From assembly GCA_036558745.1 (NCBI GenBank), contig DATBEZ010000003.1, forward strand, positions 124,001 to 188,000: 64,000 nucleotides of DNA, written 5' to 3'. This document shows, one piece after another, positions 16,957 through 25,077 of this stretch. The position numbers and the translations under genes were made by a program. Positions within the stretch are counted from its first letter, which is position 1, and each line of letters starts with the position of its first letter. Below the pieces are notes generated by a model. The model was not told the DNA's origin. It saw nothing but the letters and a program-made list of their open reading frames with translations, and did not search any database. The DNA comes from JAMXLJ01 sp036558745. Its GTDB lineage: Bacteria > Actinomycetota > Acidimicrobiia > IMCC26256 > JAMXLJ01.

Positions 16957-18486
16957 TCAGCCCACCAGGCCGACTTTCGGCAGGCTGCGCCCGTCGTGGT
17001 TCATGCTCTCGACGAGCATCTCCTCGAGCTCCTTGCGCACGTCCGCGTAGCCGGCGTCGTCGAAGCGGTTCACGAGCTCGTCCGGATCCTCGTGGAGGTC
17101 GTAGAGCTCGCCCGACTCCGGAACGTCGAGGTTGCGCGTCAACTTGTAGCGCCGCGTGGTGAGCGTTCGCAGCGACACGCGCAACACGATGTCGAAGTCG
17201 TCCTCGGTGATCACGTGCTCGCGCGCCGCGGTGTCGTGCAACGGCGCGCCCTCCATCGTGTCGGGGATCGGCACACCCGCCGCGGCGAGCACGGTCGGTG
17301 CGAGGTCGATGCTCCCGACCGGGTCGTCACGCACGTCACCGGCTCCGAAGCCGCGACCGCGCACGATGAGCGGGACGCGCAAGAGGTCGTCGTAGTGCAC
17401 GGGTCCCTTGAAGATCATCTGATGGTGCCCCAGGAGCTCGCCGTGATCGGTGGTCACGACGACGAGCGTGTCGTCGGCCAGGCCGCGCTCGTCGAGCACC
17501 GCGAGGATGCGGCCGATCTGGTGATCGAGCTGGCTCACCATGCCGTAGTAGCCCGCGGTCATTCGCGCGAGCTCCTCACGCGTGTAGTGGGCACCGCCGG
17601 GATTCGCGAAGTCGAACAACCCGCCCGTGGGGTTGCCCTGCGTCCAGAACCGGTGCAACGGCGGCTTGGTGTCGAACTCCTCCGGATGGGCCTCCGGAAG
17701 CACCTCGAGCACGTCTTCCGGCGCGTACTTCGAGCACCACGGCTCGGGCGCATCCATCGGGTGGTGCGGATCCGTGAAGCTGACCCACGCTGCGAACGGC
17801 CCGTCGACCGTGCGCAACCACTCGATCGCGCGCTCCGCGATCCACGTCGTCGGATGGTCGTGCTCCTCGATGCGGTTCGCCCACGTCTGCGTGCGGTCCC
17901 ACGTACGACCGGCGGCCTCGGGTTGCATCGCCGCGAGCCGCGCCCGGCCGCGCTCCGGTCCGTCGCGAAAGAGCCATCGCCCGTAGTGCAGGCCCATCGG
18001 CGCCGGCCCGAAGCACCAGTTCCAGTTCCCTTGCAGCGGCGCCATGCGCATGTTGTGACCGAACAGCACGAGCTGCACGTGGCCGAAGCCGAAGTACGGA
18101 CCGGTCCACCCGTCGGGCATCGACGCGGACCCCTCGACCGACTCGAGACGGCCCGTCGGGACGAGCGGGAACACCGACGCGAAGTGCGCCTTGCCGAACA
18201 GCGCGGTGCGGTACCCCGCGCCGGCAAGATGCGACGCGAACGAGTCGGCCGCCGCCGCGTCGGGGAGGTCGATGCCGTTGCACGTGACGCCGTGCGTCGA
18301 CGGGTAGGTACCGGTGAGGATGCTGGCGCGCACCGGCTGACACAACGGGTTCTGCGTGCGCGCCGCGGTGAAGCGCGTGCCCGCAGCCGCGAGCGCGTCG
18401 AAGCTCGGCGTCTCGCACACCGGGTTCCCGTACGCGCCGATGCTGTCGGCCCGTTGCTGGTCCGTCGTGATCAGCAGCACGTTCAC
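16957..18486 (-). CDS. Sulfatase, formylglycine-dependent
   Basis: 509 residues without a signal peptide, so probably cytoplasmic. It opens with the metal-binding NVLLITTDQQRAD. The formylglycine site is LCQPVRASILTG, a Cys-type C-x-P-x-R that needs a formylglycine-generating enzyme, not seen in this window. Further metal/substrate residues are in FTDPHHPMD and VVTTDHGELLGHH. The substrate may be a sulfate ester or, as in some relatives, a phosphonate ester; it cannot be told. It is divergent from a TetR gene across 69 bp and may be under its control. Confidence 0.9.
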   Translation of the reverse strand: MNVLLITTDQQRADSIGAYGNPVCETPSFDALAAAGTRFTAARTQNPLCQPVRASILTGTYPSTHGVTCNGIDLPDAAAADSFASHLAGAGYRTALFGKAHFASVFPLVPTGRLESVEGSASMPDGWTGPYFGFGHVQLVLFGHNMRMAPLQGNWNWCFGPAPMGLHYGRWLFRDGPERGRARLAAMQPEAAGRTWDRTQTWANRIEEHDHPTTWIAERAIEWLRTVDGPFAAWVSFTDPHHPMDAPEPWCSKYAPEDVLEVLPEAHPEEFDTKPPLHRFWTQGNPTGGLFDFANPGGAHYTREELARMTAGYYGMVSQLDHQIGRILAVLDERGLADDTLVVVTTDHGELLGHHQMIFKGPVHYDDLLRVPLIVRGRGFGAGDVRDDPVGSIDLAPTVLAAAGVPIPDTMEGAPLHDTAAREHVITEDDFDIVLRVSLRTLTTRRYKLTRNLDVPESGELYDLHEDPDELVNRFDDAGYADVRKELEEMLVESMNHDGRSLPKVGLVG

Positions 18487-18555
18487 GCGGGACCTCCTCG
18501 CGGTGGTCGAGGGACGTCCGGGAGACTATTGCAGAGTGTCTGAAAAATCCATAGG
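18487..18555. promoter_or_regulatory. Divergent promoter region, sulfatase / TetR
   Basis: This 69-bp gap holds the starts of both genes. It includes a locally AT-rich patch, CTGAAAAATCCATAG (18540-18554), rare in this sequence and a likely promoter core. TetR regulators usually bind such gaps; no clear palindrome is visible. Confidence 0.35.
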
Positions 18556-19194
18556 GTGGGCAGCGTGGGTGCTGGGGCGCAACCGGCGGCGCGGACGACC
18601 GAGCGCGTCGACGGGCGCGTCGCCCGGTCAGTGCGCACGCGGGCGGCCGTGGTCGACGCCCTGCTCGCGCTCCTCGAGCGCGGTGAGCTCCGGCCGACGG
18701 TCGGGCGCATCGCGGAGGAGGCGGGAATCTCGCCGCGTTCCGTCTACGTGCACTTCGAGGACCTCGACGACCTGTTCGCCGCCGCCGCGCAACGCCAGAC
18801 CGAGCGCTTCCTTCCGCTCGTGGAGGCGCTCGTCGTGGACGCGCCGCTCGCAGTCCGGGTCGAGAGCTTCACGCGGTCCCGCGCGCGGCTCCTCGACGCG
18901 ATTCATCCCGTCCGACGCGCCGCCGTGCTGAACGAGCCGTTCCTCCCGGCACTCGCCCGATTGCTCGCCGGCGCGCGGGCTCGCGAGCGGGCCGAGCTCG
19001 CGCGCGCGTTCGGCCGCGAGCTCGACGCGCACGCCGGCGCGCGGCGACGCCGGTTGCTCGCCGCGCTCGACGCGGTGACCGGATGGCCGGCGTGGGACAC
19101 GTGGCGCACGCAGCACGGGCTCTCGGCGCGCGCCGCCCGTCAGACGATGGCCGAGAGCCTGACCGACCTGCTCGCCACCCGCGACCCGGCCTGA
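18556..19194 (+). CDS. TetR-family transcriptional regulator
   Basis: 212 residues, GTG start. The N-terminal helix-turn-helix spans about 25-75, with the recognition part IAEEAGISPRSVYVHFEDLDDLF. The Arg-rich C-terminal half forms the ligand-binding helices and has no recognised specificity. It is 25 bp upstream of and co-directional with a haloalkane dehalogenase and divergent from a sulfatase, so either could be its target. As with most TetR proteins it is expected to be a repressor released by a small ligand. Confidence 0.9.
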   Translation: MGSVGAGAQPAARTTERVDGRVARSVRTRAAVVDALLALLERGELRPTVGRIAEEAGISPRSVYVHFEDLDDLFAAAAQRQTERFLPLVEALVVDAPLAVRVESFTRSRARLLDAIHPVRRAAVLNEPFLPALARLLAGARARERAELARAFGRELDAHAGARRRRLLAALDAVTGWPAWDTWRTQHGLSARAARQTMAESLTDLLATRDPA

Positions 19195-19219
19195 TCCGAA
19201 CCTTCTGAGAGGAGTCACG

Positions 19220-20125
19220 ATGGAGAAGCTGCGCACACCGGACGAGCGATTCGCGAACCTGCCGGGCTACCCGTTCGCACCGCGCTACGTCGACGTCCCG
19301 AGCGGCGACGGCGACACGTTGCGCATGCACTACGTGGACGAGGGCGCCGCCGAAGCACCGCCCGTGCTGCTGCTGCACGGCGAGCCGTCGTGGAGCTACC
19401 TGTACCGACGGATGATCCCGATCATCGTCGACGCCGGCCTGCGCGCCATCGCGATCGACCTGGTCGGCTTCGGCCGTTCCGACAAGCCGGCGCGGCGCTC
19501 CGACTACACCTACCAGCGCCACGTCGACTGGATGCACGCGGCCGTCGACGCGATCGACGTGCGCGGCGCGACGTTCTTCGGCCAGGACTGGGGTGGATTG
19601 ATCGGGCTGCGCATCGTCGCCGAGGATCCCGACCGCTTCGACCGCGTCGTCGCGGGCAACACGATGCTGCCCACCGGCGACCGCCACCCCGGCGACGCGT
19701 TCCTCGCGTGGCAGCGCTACTCGCAGGAGACGCCGGAGTTCCACGTCGGCGGGATCGTGAAGGGCGGCTGCGCGACCGATATCAGCGCCGAGGTGATCGC
19801 CGCGTACGACGCGCCTTTCCCGGACGACTCCTACAAGGAGGGCGCGCGGCAGTTCCCGATGCTGGTGCCCACCTCACCCGACGACCCCGCGTCCGAGCCG
19901 AACCGCCAGGCGTGGAAGGTCTTCGAGCAGTGGGACAAGCCGTTCCTCACCGCGTTCAGCGACGCCGACGCGATCACCCGCGGCGGCGAGAAGGTGTTCC
20001 AGTCGGTCGTGCCCGGCGCACGGGGGCGCGAGCACCCCACGATCACCGGCGGCGGTCACTTCCTCCAGGAGGACAAGGGCGAGGAGCTCGCCAAGGTCAT
20101 CGTCGACTTCGTCCGCTCGACGTAG
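19220..20125 (+). CDS. Haloalkane dehalogenase, subfamily I (DhlA/DhmA type)
   Basis: 301 residues, alpha/beta-hydrolase fold. It hydrolyses carbon-halogen bonds of haloalkanes to alcohols. The oxyanion region is HGEPSWSYLYR with a Trp beside it, nucleophile Asp123 lies in GQDWGG followed by halide-binding Trp124, the acid is in AFSDADAIT and the catalytic His in GGGHFLQED. These match subfamily I dehalogenases well and distinguish it from plain esterases, which have Ser. A Shine-Dalgarno GAGAGGAG precedes the ATG. It follows a TetR gene by 25 bp and ends before a strong hairpin. Natural substrate unknown. Confidence 0.88.
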   Translation: MEKLRTPDERFANLPGYPFAPRYVDVPSGDGDTLRMHYVDEGAAEAPPVLLLHGEPSWSYLYRRMIPIIVDAGLRAIAIDLVGFGRSDKPARRSDYTYQRHVDWMHAAVDAIDVRGATFFGQDWGGLIGLRIVAEDPDRFDRVVAGNTMLPTGDRHPGDAFLAWQRYSQETPEFHVGGIVKGGCATDISAEVIAAYDAPFPDDSYKEGARQFPMLVPTSPDDPASEPNRQAWKVFEQWDKPFLTAFSDADAITRGGEKVFQSVVPGARGREHPTITGGGHFLQEDKGEELAKVIVDFVRST

Positions 20126-20146
20126 CACGCGCGCGACAAGCCCTGC

Positions 20147-20190
20147 GTTGGGACACGATCCGGTGCTATGACGCCGGATCGTGTCCCAAC
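20147..20190. terminator. Perfect 17-bp hairpin between convergent genes
   Basis: Arms 20147-20163 and 20174-20190 pair perfectly, and the 10-nt loop contains the stop codon of the leftward CoA-binding gene. The right arm therefore codes for the last residues of that protein. It lies 21 bp after the dehalogenase stop. A bidirectional terminator is inferred. Confidence 0.7.
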
Positions 20191-20603
20191 TGGGCGTGGC
20201 GCGGCAGGCGCGGGCGCTCGATGGCGGGGCAGCGGTCCATCACGACGTGGAGTCCGGCGGCCTCGGCCCTCGCGGCGGCGGCCTCGTCGATCACGCCGAG
20301 CTGCAGCCACACCGCCTTCGCACCGATCGCGATCGCCTCATCGACGTGCGCACCCGCGAGGCGTGATTGCCGGAAGACGTCGACGACCTCGACCCCCACG
20401 TCGGGTGGGACCTCCGCGAGGCTCGGGTAGCACCGCTCGCCCAGAACCTCGTCGACGCCCGGATTGACGGGAACGACGCGGTAGCCCCAGCGCTGCAGCT
20501 TCGCCGCGACCTCGTGGCTCGCGCGCCACGGGTCGGGCGAGCAGCCGACGACCGCCCACGTGTGGAAGCCGAGCACGTCGCGGATCTCGGACGGGCGGTT
20601 CAC
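20166..20603 (-). CDS. CoA-binding domain protein (YccU type)
   Basis: 145 residues, a single Rossmann-like CoA-binding domain. FHTWAVVGCSPDPWRASHEVA opens the nucleotide-binding loop. RVVPVNPG, YPSLAEVPPDVGVEVVDVFR and GAKAVWLQLGV complete the pattern of the family. It is the size of stand-alone YccU proteins, whose role is not settled. Ten bp separate its start from the stop of the upstream ferritin-like gene, so the two are probably co-transcribed. Its final codons run into the terminator hairpin. Confidence 0.85.
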   Translation of the reverse strand: MNRPSEIRDVLGFHTWAVVGCSPDPWRASHEVAAKLQRWGYRVVPVNPGVDEVLGERCYPSLAEVPPDVGVEVVDVFRQSRLAGAHVDEAIAIGAKAVWLQLGVIDEAAAARAEAAGLHVVMDRCPAIERPRLPRHAQLGHDPAS

Positions 20604-20613
20604 GCCCGAAGGT

Positions 20614-21711
20614 CTACCCCGCGTGCTCGAGCTGCATCCGCTCGTACTCGGCGCCGGTGTCCTCCCAGTCCTCGAACTGCAGGACGCCCAGCTCCCCGAA
20701 GCGCTGGCGCAGCCAGCCGTCGCCCGCGTCGAGCAATCCGAGCTTCTTCAGGTTCGGGACGATCTTCGAGAACAGCACCTTGCGGAACTCGCGCTGCACC
20801 GGCGACGTCAGCATGACCTCGCAGCACTCGCGGACCGGCAGCCCGGCGCGCTCCCACACCTCCTGGCCGAGGAAGCGATCGCGCATCTTCACCGCGGCCT
20901 CGTAGCAGAACTCCTGCCGCTCACGGATCTCGGCCCCGGTGAGGTCCTTGTACGCCTCCTGGAGTGACAGCACACCGAACGCGACGTGGCGCGCCTCGTC
21001 GGCCATCACATACCGGGTGATCTGCTTGAGCAACGGGTCGGGCGACGTCTGATACTGGAACCCGAACGCCGCGAGCGCAAGACCTTCGACCATGATCTGC
21101 ATGCCGAGGTAGGTCATGTCCCAGCGCGGGTCGGACACGACGTCGTCGAGCAGCGCGCGCAGGTGCAGGTTGATCGGGTACTCGCCGGAGAGCTTCGTCT
21201 TGAGGTAGCGCGAATAGACCTCGACGTGACGGGCCTCGTCCATCACCTGCGTCGCCGCGTAGTACTTCGCGTCGATCCAGGGCACCTGCTCGACGATCTT
21301 CGCGGTACAGATCAACGCACCCTGCTCGCCGTGCATGAACTGCGACAGCGTCCACGCCTGCTGCGACGCGCCGAGGTCGTACCACTCGTCGTCGCTCAGC
21401 TTCTCGAACGGCGTGCCCGCGCGGTCGAGGGCCATCGTCGTGTTGAGCGGGTTGTTCGGGTCGCGCGCGATCTTCCACGGGTCGACGTCGATGTCCCAGT
21501 CGATGTCGGTGCTGGCGTTCCACATCGACGTCTTGGCCTTCTCGTAGAGCTTGACGAGCGCGGCGCGGCTCTGCTCGTAGTCCCACGTGAAGAGCGTGTC
21601 GCCCGCGGAACCGACCGCGTGGATGGCCTCGCGCTTGTCGACGTCGGAGACCGTGGCTGCGAGCTCCTCGAGCGTCCCGGACCGAAGGTCGTCGTCACGT
21701 CCGTCCATCAC
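20614..21711 (-). CDS. Ferritin-like diiron protein (EXXH pair)
   Basis: 365 residues, mostly helical. Glu in FMHGEQGAL, ExxH in MDEARHVEVYSRY, a helix Glu near MVEGLALAAFG and a second ExxH in MADEARHVAFG give the ligand set of a diiron-carboxylate oxidase. The sequence is of the AurF/ribonucleotide-reductase-R2-like type, not a storage ferritin. It probably activates O2 to oxidise an organic substrate or an amine, which is not identifiable. Two Cys in EFCYEA and RECCEV are not obvious ligands. It is the first gene of a pair with the CoA-binding protein. Confidence 0.78.
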   Translation of the reverse strand: MMDGRDDDLRSGTLEELAATVSDVDKREAIHAVGSAGDTLFTWDYEQSRAALVKLYEKAKTSMWNASTDIDWDIDVDPWKIARDPNNPLNTTMALDRAGTPFEKLSDDEWYDLGASQQAWTLSQFMHGEQGALICTAKIVEQVPWIDAKYYAATQVMDEARHVEVYSRYLKTKLSGEYPINLHLRALLDDVVSDPRWDMTYLGMQIMVEGLALAAFGFQYQTSPDPLLKQITRYVMADEARHVAFGVLSLQEAYKDLTGAEIRERQEFCYEAAVKMRDRFLGQEVWERAGLPVRECCEVMLTSPVQREFRKVLFSKIVPNLKKLGLLDAGDGWLRQRFGELGVLQFEDWEDTGAEYERMQLEHAG

Positions 21712-21793
21712 GTCCCCCTCGCCTCGCCCTCTGCTCCTGATGGTACGACGGCGGGGAGGCCCATGACGGGGTCACCGCTGATCGCCGTGCCCG

Positions 21794-23218
21794 GTGTCAC
21801 CATGGCGTGTGCGCCGGAGCCGGATCATCGCCACGCTCGGGCCTGCGAGCCGCGACGCCGAGACGTTGGCCGCGCTGCTCGAGGCGGGTGTCGACGCGGT
21901 ACGGCTCAACGCCGCCCACGACGTCGCGGCCACGCACGCGGCCACCGCAGCTGCGGCCCGCGAGCACGCCGCCCGGCTCGGGCGCGCCGTCGGCGTGCTG
22001 GTCGACCTTCCCGGGCCGAAGATGCGCACCGGTCCGGTGGTCGACGACGAGGTGGAGCTCGAGCCGGGACGACGCCTGGTGCTCGGCCCGGTCGAGGGTC
22101 CGGGAACCGCCGGGCGGGTGGCCACCACGGTTGCCGATCTCGCGGCGATGGCCACGGTCGGCGACGAGATCTTCCTGGCCGACGGCGCGATCGTGCTCTC
22201 GGTGACCGACGTCGAGGGCGACGACGTCGGCACCGAGGTGTTGCGCGGTGGCGCGCTCCGGTCGCGCAAGGGGATGTTCCTCCCCGGCGCCGAGCACCGC
22301 GTGCCGCCGTTCACCGCGGCCGATGCCGCCGCGCTCGAGCTCGCGCTCGACATCGGGGCCGACTTCATCGGATTGTCGTTCGTGCGCTCCGCCGCCGACA
22401 TCCGCGAGGTACGGGCGCGGTTGCCGCGCGAAGGGCCGCGTCCGCAGCTCGTCGCCAAGATCGAGACGCGCGCCGCGCTCGGTGATCTCATGGCGATCGT
22501 CGAGGCCGCGGACGCGATCATGGTCGCCCGCGGCGACCTCGGCATCCAGGTCGACCTCGCACGTGTGGCGTTGTTGCAGAAGGAGATCGTGCAGGTCTGC
22601 AACAACGCGGGGAAGCCGGTCATCACCGCGACGCAGCTGCTCGAGTCGATGACGCGCGCGCCGTTGCCGACCCGGGCCGAGGTGACCGACGTCGCGAACG
22701 CGGTGCTCGACGGCACGGATGCGCTCATGCTCTCCGAGGAGACGGCGGTCGGCGCGTACCCGCTCCAGGCGGTGCGCACGATGGACGACGTCGTGGTCGC
22801 CGCCGAGGGTTGGCCCCGCAACCGGCTCACGCCCGCGGCGGCCATCTCGGGGACCGACGCGGTCGCCTGGGCGGTCGCACACGCGGCCGTCGCCGCCGCC
22901 GAGGACGTCGGTGTGGCCGCGATCCTCTGCCCGACCCGCACCGGCGCGACGCCGCGCCGGGTGAGCGCGTTCCGCCCGCGCTTTCCGGTCGTCGCGGTCG
23001 CGCACGACCCGGCCGTGCGCGCGGGACTCGCGCTCACGTGGGGCGTCGGCTGCTGCACCGCGGTGGAGCGGGACCTCGAGAACGATCCCATCGACGCCGC
23101 GACGACGGCGGCGCGCGCCGCGGGCCTGGTCGAACCGGGCCGGCTCGTCGCGGTCGTCGCCGGCGCGCCGGGAACCGGTCTGGGCGCGACCGACACCGTG
23201 CGGGTCCTGCGGGCGTGA
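21794..23218 (+). CDS. pyk: Pyruvate kinase
   Basis: 474 residues, near the usual 470-480. It converts phosphoenolpyruvate and ADP to pyruvate and ATP, the last step of glycolysis. RRSRIIATLGPAS starts the barrel. The K+/Mg2+ and substrate motifs follow: DLPGPKMRTG, FIGLSFVRSAADI, the active-site Lys/Glu segment AKIETRAAL, MVARGDLGIQ and ATQLLESM. The usual active-site NFSHG is altered to LNAAHD, so the first-barrel signature is atypical. The C-terminal regulatory domain is complete. GTG start. The stop overlaps the start of the next gene (GTGA). Confidence 0.9.
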   Translation: MSPWRVRRSRIIATLGPASRDAETLAALLEAGVDAVRLNAAHDVAATHAATAAAAREHAARLGRAVGVLVDLPGPKMRTGPVVDDEVELEPGRRLVLGPVEGPGTAGRVATTVADLAAMATVGDEIFLADGAIVLSVTDVEGDDVGTEVLRGGALRSRKGMFLPGAEHRVPPFTAADAAALELALDIGADFIGLSFVRSAADIREVRARLPREGPRPQLVAKIETRAALGDLMAIVEAADAIMVARGDLGIQVDLARVALLQKEIVQVCNNAGKPVITATQLLESMTRAPLPTRAEVTDVANAVLDGTDALMLSEETAVGAYPLQAVRTMDDVVVAAEGWPRNRLTPAAAISGTDAVAWAVAHAAVAAAEDVGVAAILCPTRTGATPRRVSAFRPRFPVVAVAHDPAVRAGLALTWGVGCCTAVERDLENDPIDAATTAARAAGLVEPGRLVAVVAGAPGTGLGATDTVRVLRA

Positions 23219-23991
23219 CGCCGTTCGAGCTGATCTGTGAGGTCGAGCCGCCGACCCGGCCCGACCTCATGCACGTCCGTCACCAGATCGGCGTGATGAG
23301 TCGGGTTGCGTCCGCGTTCCTCATCCCCGACAACCACCTCGGTCGTGCGACCGTGTCGAGCATCGCCGTCGCGCACGAGGTGGAGGCCATGGGCGGGCGC
23401 TCGATCGCGTGCCTCAACGGCCGCGACCGCAACGTGCTCGGCCTCCGACGAGACCTCCTGACCGCGGTCGCGTACGGCGTCGACCAATTCCTGCTCGTGG
23501 CCGGGGACCGCGGTCCCGACGACAGGGGTGGCATCCCCGTCCGGCGCATGCTCGACGAGGTGCGCGCGTTCGCGGCCGGCGACGTGTTCGAGAGCACGCC
23601 GCCGTTTCGGCTCGGCGTCGTGTCCCAGCTCGGCTCCCTGCCATCGTGGAAGCGCGACGCAGACTTCGTGTTCGTGCAGGTGTCGTTCGATGTGGCGCGC
23701 CTGGTCGAGTGGCGCGAGAACGTCGACTTCGACGGGCCGGTGTACGCGGGTGTCATGGTGCTCGCCAGCGCGGCGCACGCGGCGCGCATCGAGACCGCGA
23801 TCCCGCAGATCCGCATCCCCGCACCGCTACACGAGCGGCTCGCAACCGATCCGTCGGCGGGCGTCGACGCCGCGTGCGAGCTCGTCGCCGCGATCCGGAG
23901 TCTCGACGGCTTCGGCGGCGTGCACCTCGTGCCGGTCGGTCGCTACCGCGAGGTCGCGGCCCGGCTCGAGCTCGACGCACCCCACGCCTGA
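23215..23991 (+). CDS. MetF-like (methylenetetrahydrofolate reductase fold) protein
   Basis: 258 residues starting with GTG that overlaps the pyruvate kinase stop by 4 bp, so translation is coupled. It reads as a short TIM barrel of the methylenetetrahydrofolate reductase family: ICEVEPPTRPDL at strand 1, AFLIPDNHLGRAT, then GVDQFLLVAGDRGPDD in the position of the family's flavin/folate-binding Gly-Asp loop, and FVFVQVSFD. It is shorter than true MetF (about 290-310) and diverged. It may use another C1 carrier such as a different folate or tetrahydromethanopterin-like cofactor; that is speculation. A hairpin follows it. Confidence 0.6.
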   Translation: MTPFELICEVEPPTRPDLMHVRHQIGVMSRVASAFLIPDNHLGRATVSSIAVAHEVEAMGGRSIACLNGRDRNVLGLRRDLLTAVAYGVDQFLLVAGDRGPDDRGGIPVRRMLDEVRAFAAGDVFESTPPFRLGVVSQLGSLPSWKRDADFVFVQVSFDVARLVEWRENVDFDGPVYAGVMVLASAAHAARIETAIPQIRIPAPLHERLATDPSAGVDAACELVAAIRSLDGFGGVHLVPVGRYREVAARLELDAPHA

Positions 23992-23997
23992 CCCGCA

Positions 23998-24044
23998 CTC
24001 TGGAGTCGACTTCCTTCGCCGGGTCGGGTGAATCGACTCCAGAG
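23998..24044. terminator. 12-bp hairpin between convergent genes
   Basis: Arms CTCTGGAGTCGA (23998-24009) and its complement (24033-24044) enclose a 23-nt loop. It fills the 54-bp gap between the MetF-like gene and the leftward M24 gene and is likely a bidirectional terminator. Confidence 0.6.
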
Positions 24045-24045
24045 C

Positions 24046-25077
24046 TCACGGACCCGTGGGGAAGGAGGTCAGCGTCTCGCGGCCGTCGGGCGTCACGTGG
24101 AGCACCTCCTCGCCGTGCACGCCGCCGCGCCGGAGGCCGAGCGCGAGCACGACGCCGGGCTCCAATCGGTACCCGTCGTCGAGCAGCTCGTCGCCCGCGC
24201 CGACGCCCGTGACCTCCGCACCCAAGGCGCGCAGCTCCCCCACCGGCGTGCCGGGCCGGACCCGGTCCGCCAGCGTCTGCCACTCCTCGCTCCAGACCTT
24301 CCATGCGTCGACGTGGTCCGGCGTCGCGGGTCCGCACACCCGCGTTCGCGCGAGGCGCCCCTCCCAGCCGCGCGCCAGCACGCCGACCGACGCGTCGACG
24401 AGGTCGCCGGCCTCGATCGCGCGCGCGGTCGAGAACGAGCGCGGGTCGCGCTCCCCCGACGCGAACACGGCTTCGAACGCGGGCGTCGTGACGCCTTGCG
24501 CCGCCATCGCTTCGGCGAACGCGCCGAGCAGGTCGCGTTCGCGCACGCCCGGACGCAGCTGTCCGAGCGCGATCTCCAGCGCCCGCTCGGCCACCGCGAT
24601 CGCGGCACGGATCGCGTCGACGTCGGCCGCCGACTTCGTGCGGCGCACCGCGGCGAGCAGCGCCTCGCCGTCGGCCAGCTCGACGTTGCCCAGGGTCGAT
24701 GTCAACAGGTGCTCGAAGAGCGGCGTCATGCCGTCGACGCCGACGCGTCGCGCGCCCGCGACACCGGGCACGTCGGCGACACCGCCGATGATCCGGGCCG
24801 GGTTCCAGCTCATCGGATAGAGCTGGGCGCGAGGAAGCGGCACCAGGTCGTCGGTTCCGCTCAGGAGGTGCACCGCGCCGGTCCGGCGCACGACGATGCA
24901 TCCAGGGTTGAACGGGCGGGTACCCGCCAGCCAGAGGCGCGTGGCGCCGGTGAGATAGCGCGCGTTGCTCTCGCGCCCGAGGACGAGGACGTCCACGTCG
25001 CCACGCGCCATCGCGTCGAGCGTGCGACGCAGGTGGTCGGCGGTGACGGGCGGGCGCGCCGCGGTCGCTTCGCTCAT
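24046..25077 (-). CDS. Degenerate M24 (aminopeptidase P/creatinase-like) protein
   Basis: 343 residues, with an N-terminal creatinase-like domain and a pita-bread domain. The M24 framework is clear (KSAADVDAIRAAIAVAERAL, LEPGVVLALG, VLHVTPDG). The metal ligands are largely gone: the first Asp remains in LVDASVG, but the second Asp position reads as Arg (GRLARTR), the HGxG histidine is replaced (GVGAGDELL), and the EPG..xxE segment has Leu/Ala. It is probably a non-metal or pseudoenzyme member, or it acts with its upstream paralogue. ATG 25077 overlaps the stop of that paralogue (ATGA). An upstream extension to 25470 is not conserved. Confidence 0.8.
   Translation of the reverse strand: MSEATAARPPVTADHLRRTLDAMARGDVDVLVLGRESNARYLTGATRLWLAGTRPFNPGCIVVRRTGAVHLLSGTDDLVPLPRAQLYPMSWNPARIIGGVADVPGVAGARRVGVDGMTPLFEHLLTSTLGNVELADGEALLAAVRRTKSAADVDAIRAAIAVAERALEIALGQLRPGVRERDLLGAFAEAMAAQGVTTPAFEAVFASGERDPRSFSTARAIEAGDLVDASVGVLARGWEGRLARTRVCGPATPDHVDAWKVWSEEWQTLADRVRPGTPVGELRALGAEVTGVGAGDELLDDGYRLEPGVVLALGLRRGGVHGEEVLHVTPDGRETLTSFPTGP

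Noticed and set aside
21772..23778. Leftward open frame opposite pyruvate kinase and the MetF-like gene
   Set aside because: Ser/Arg/Ala-rich shadow without domain.
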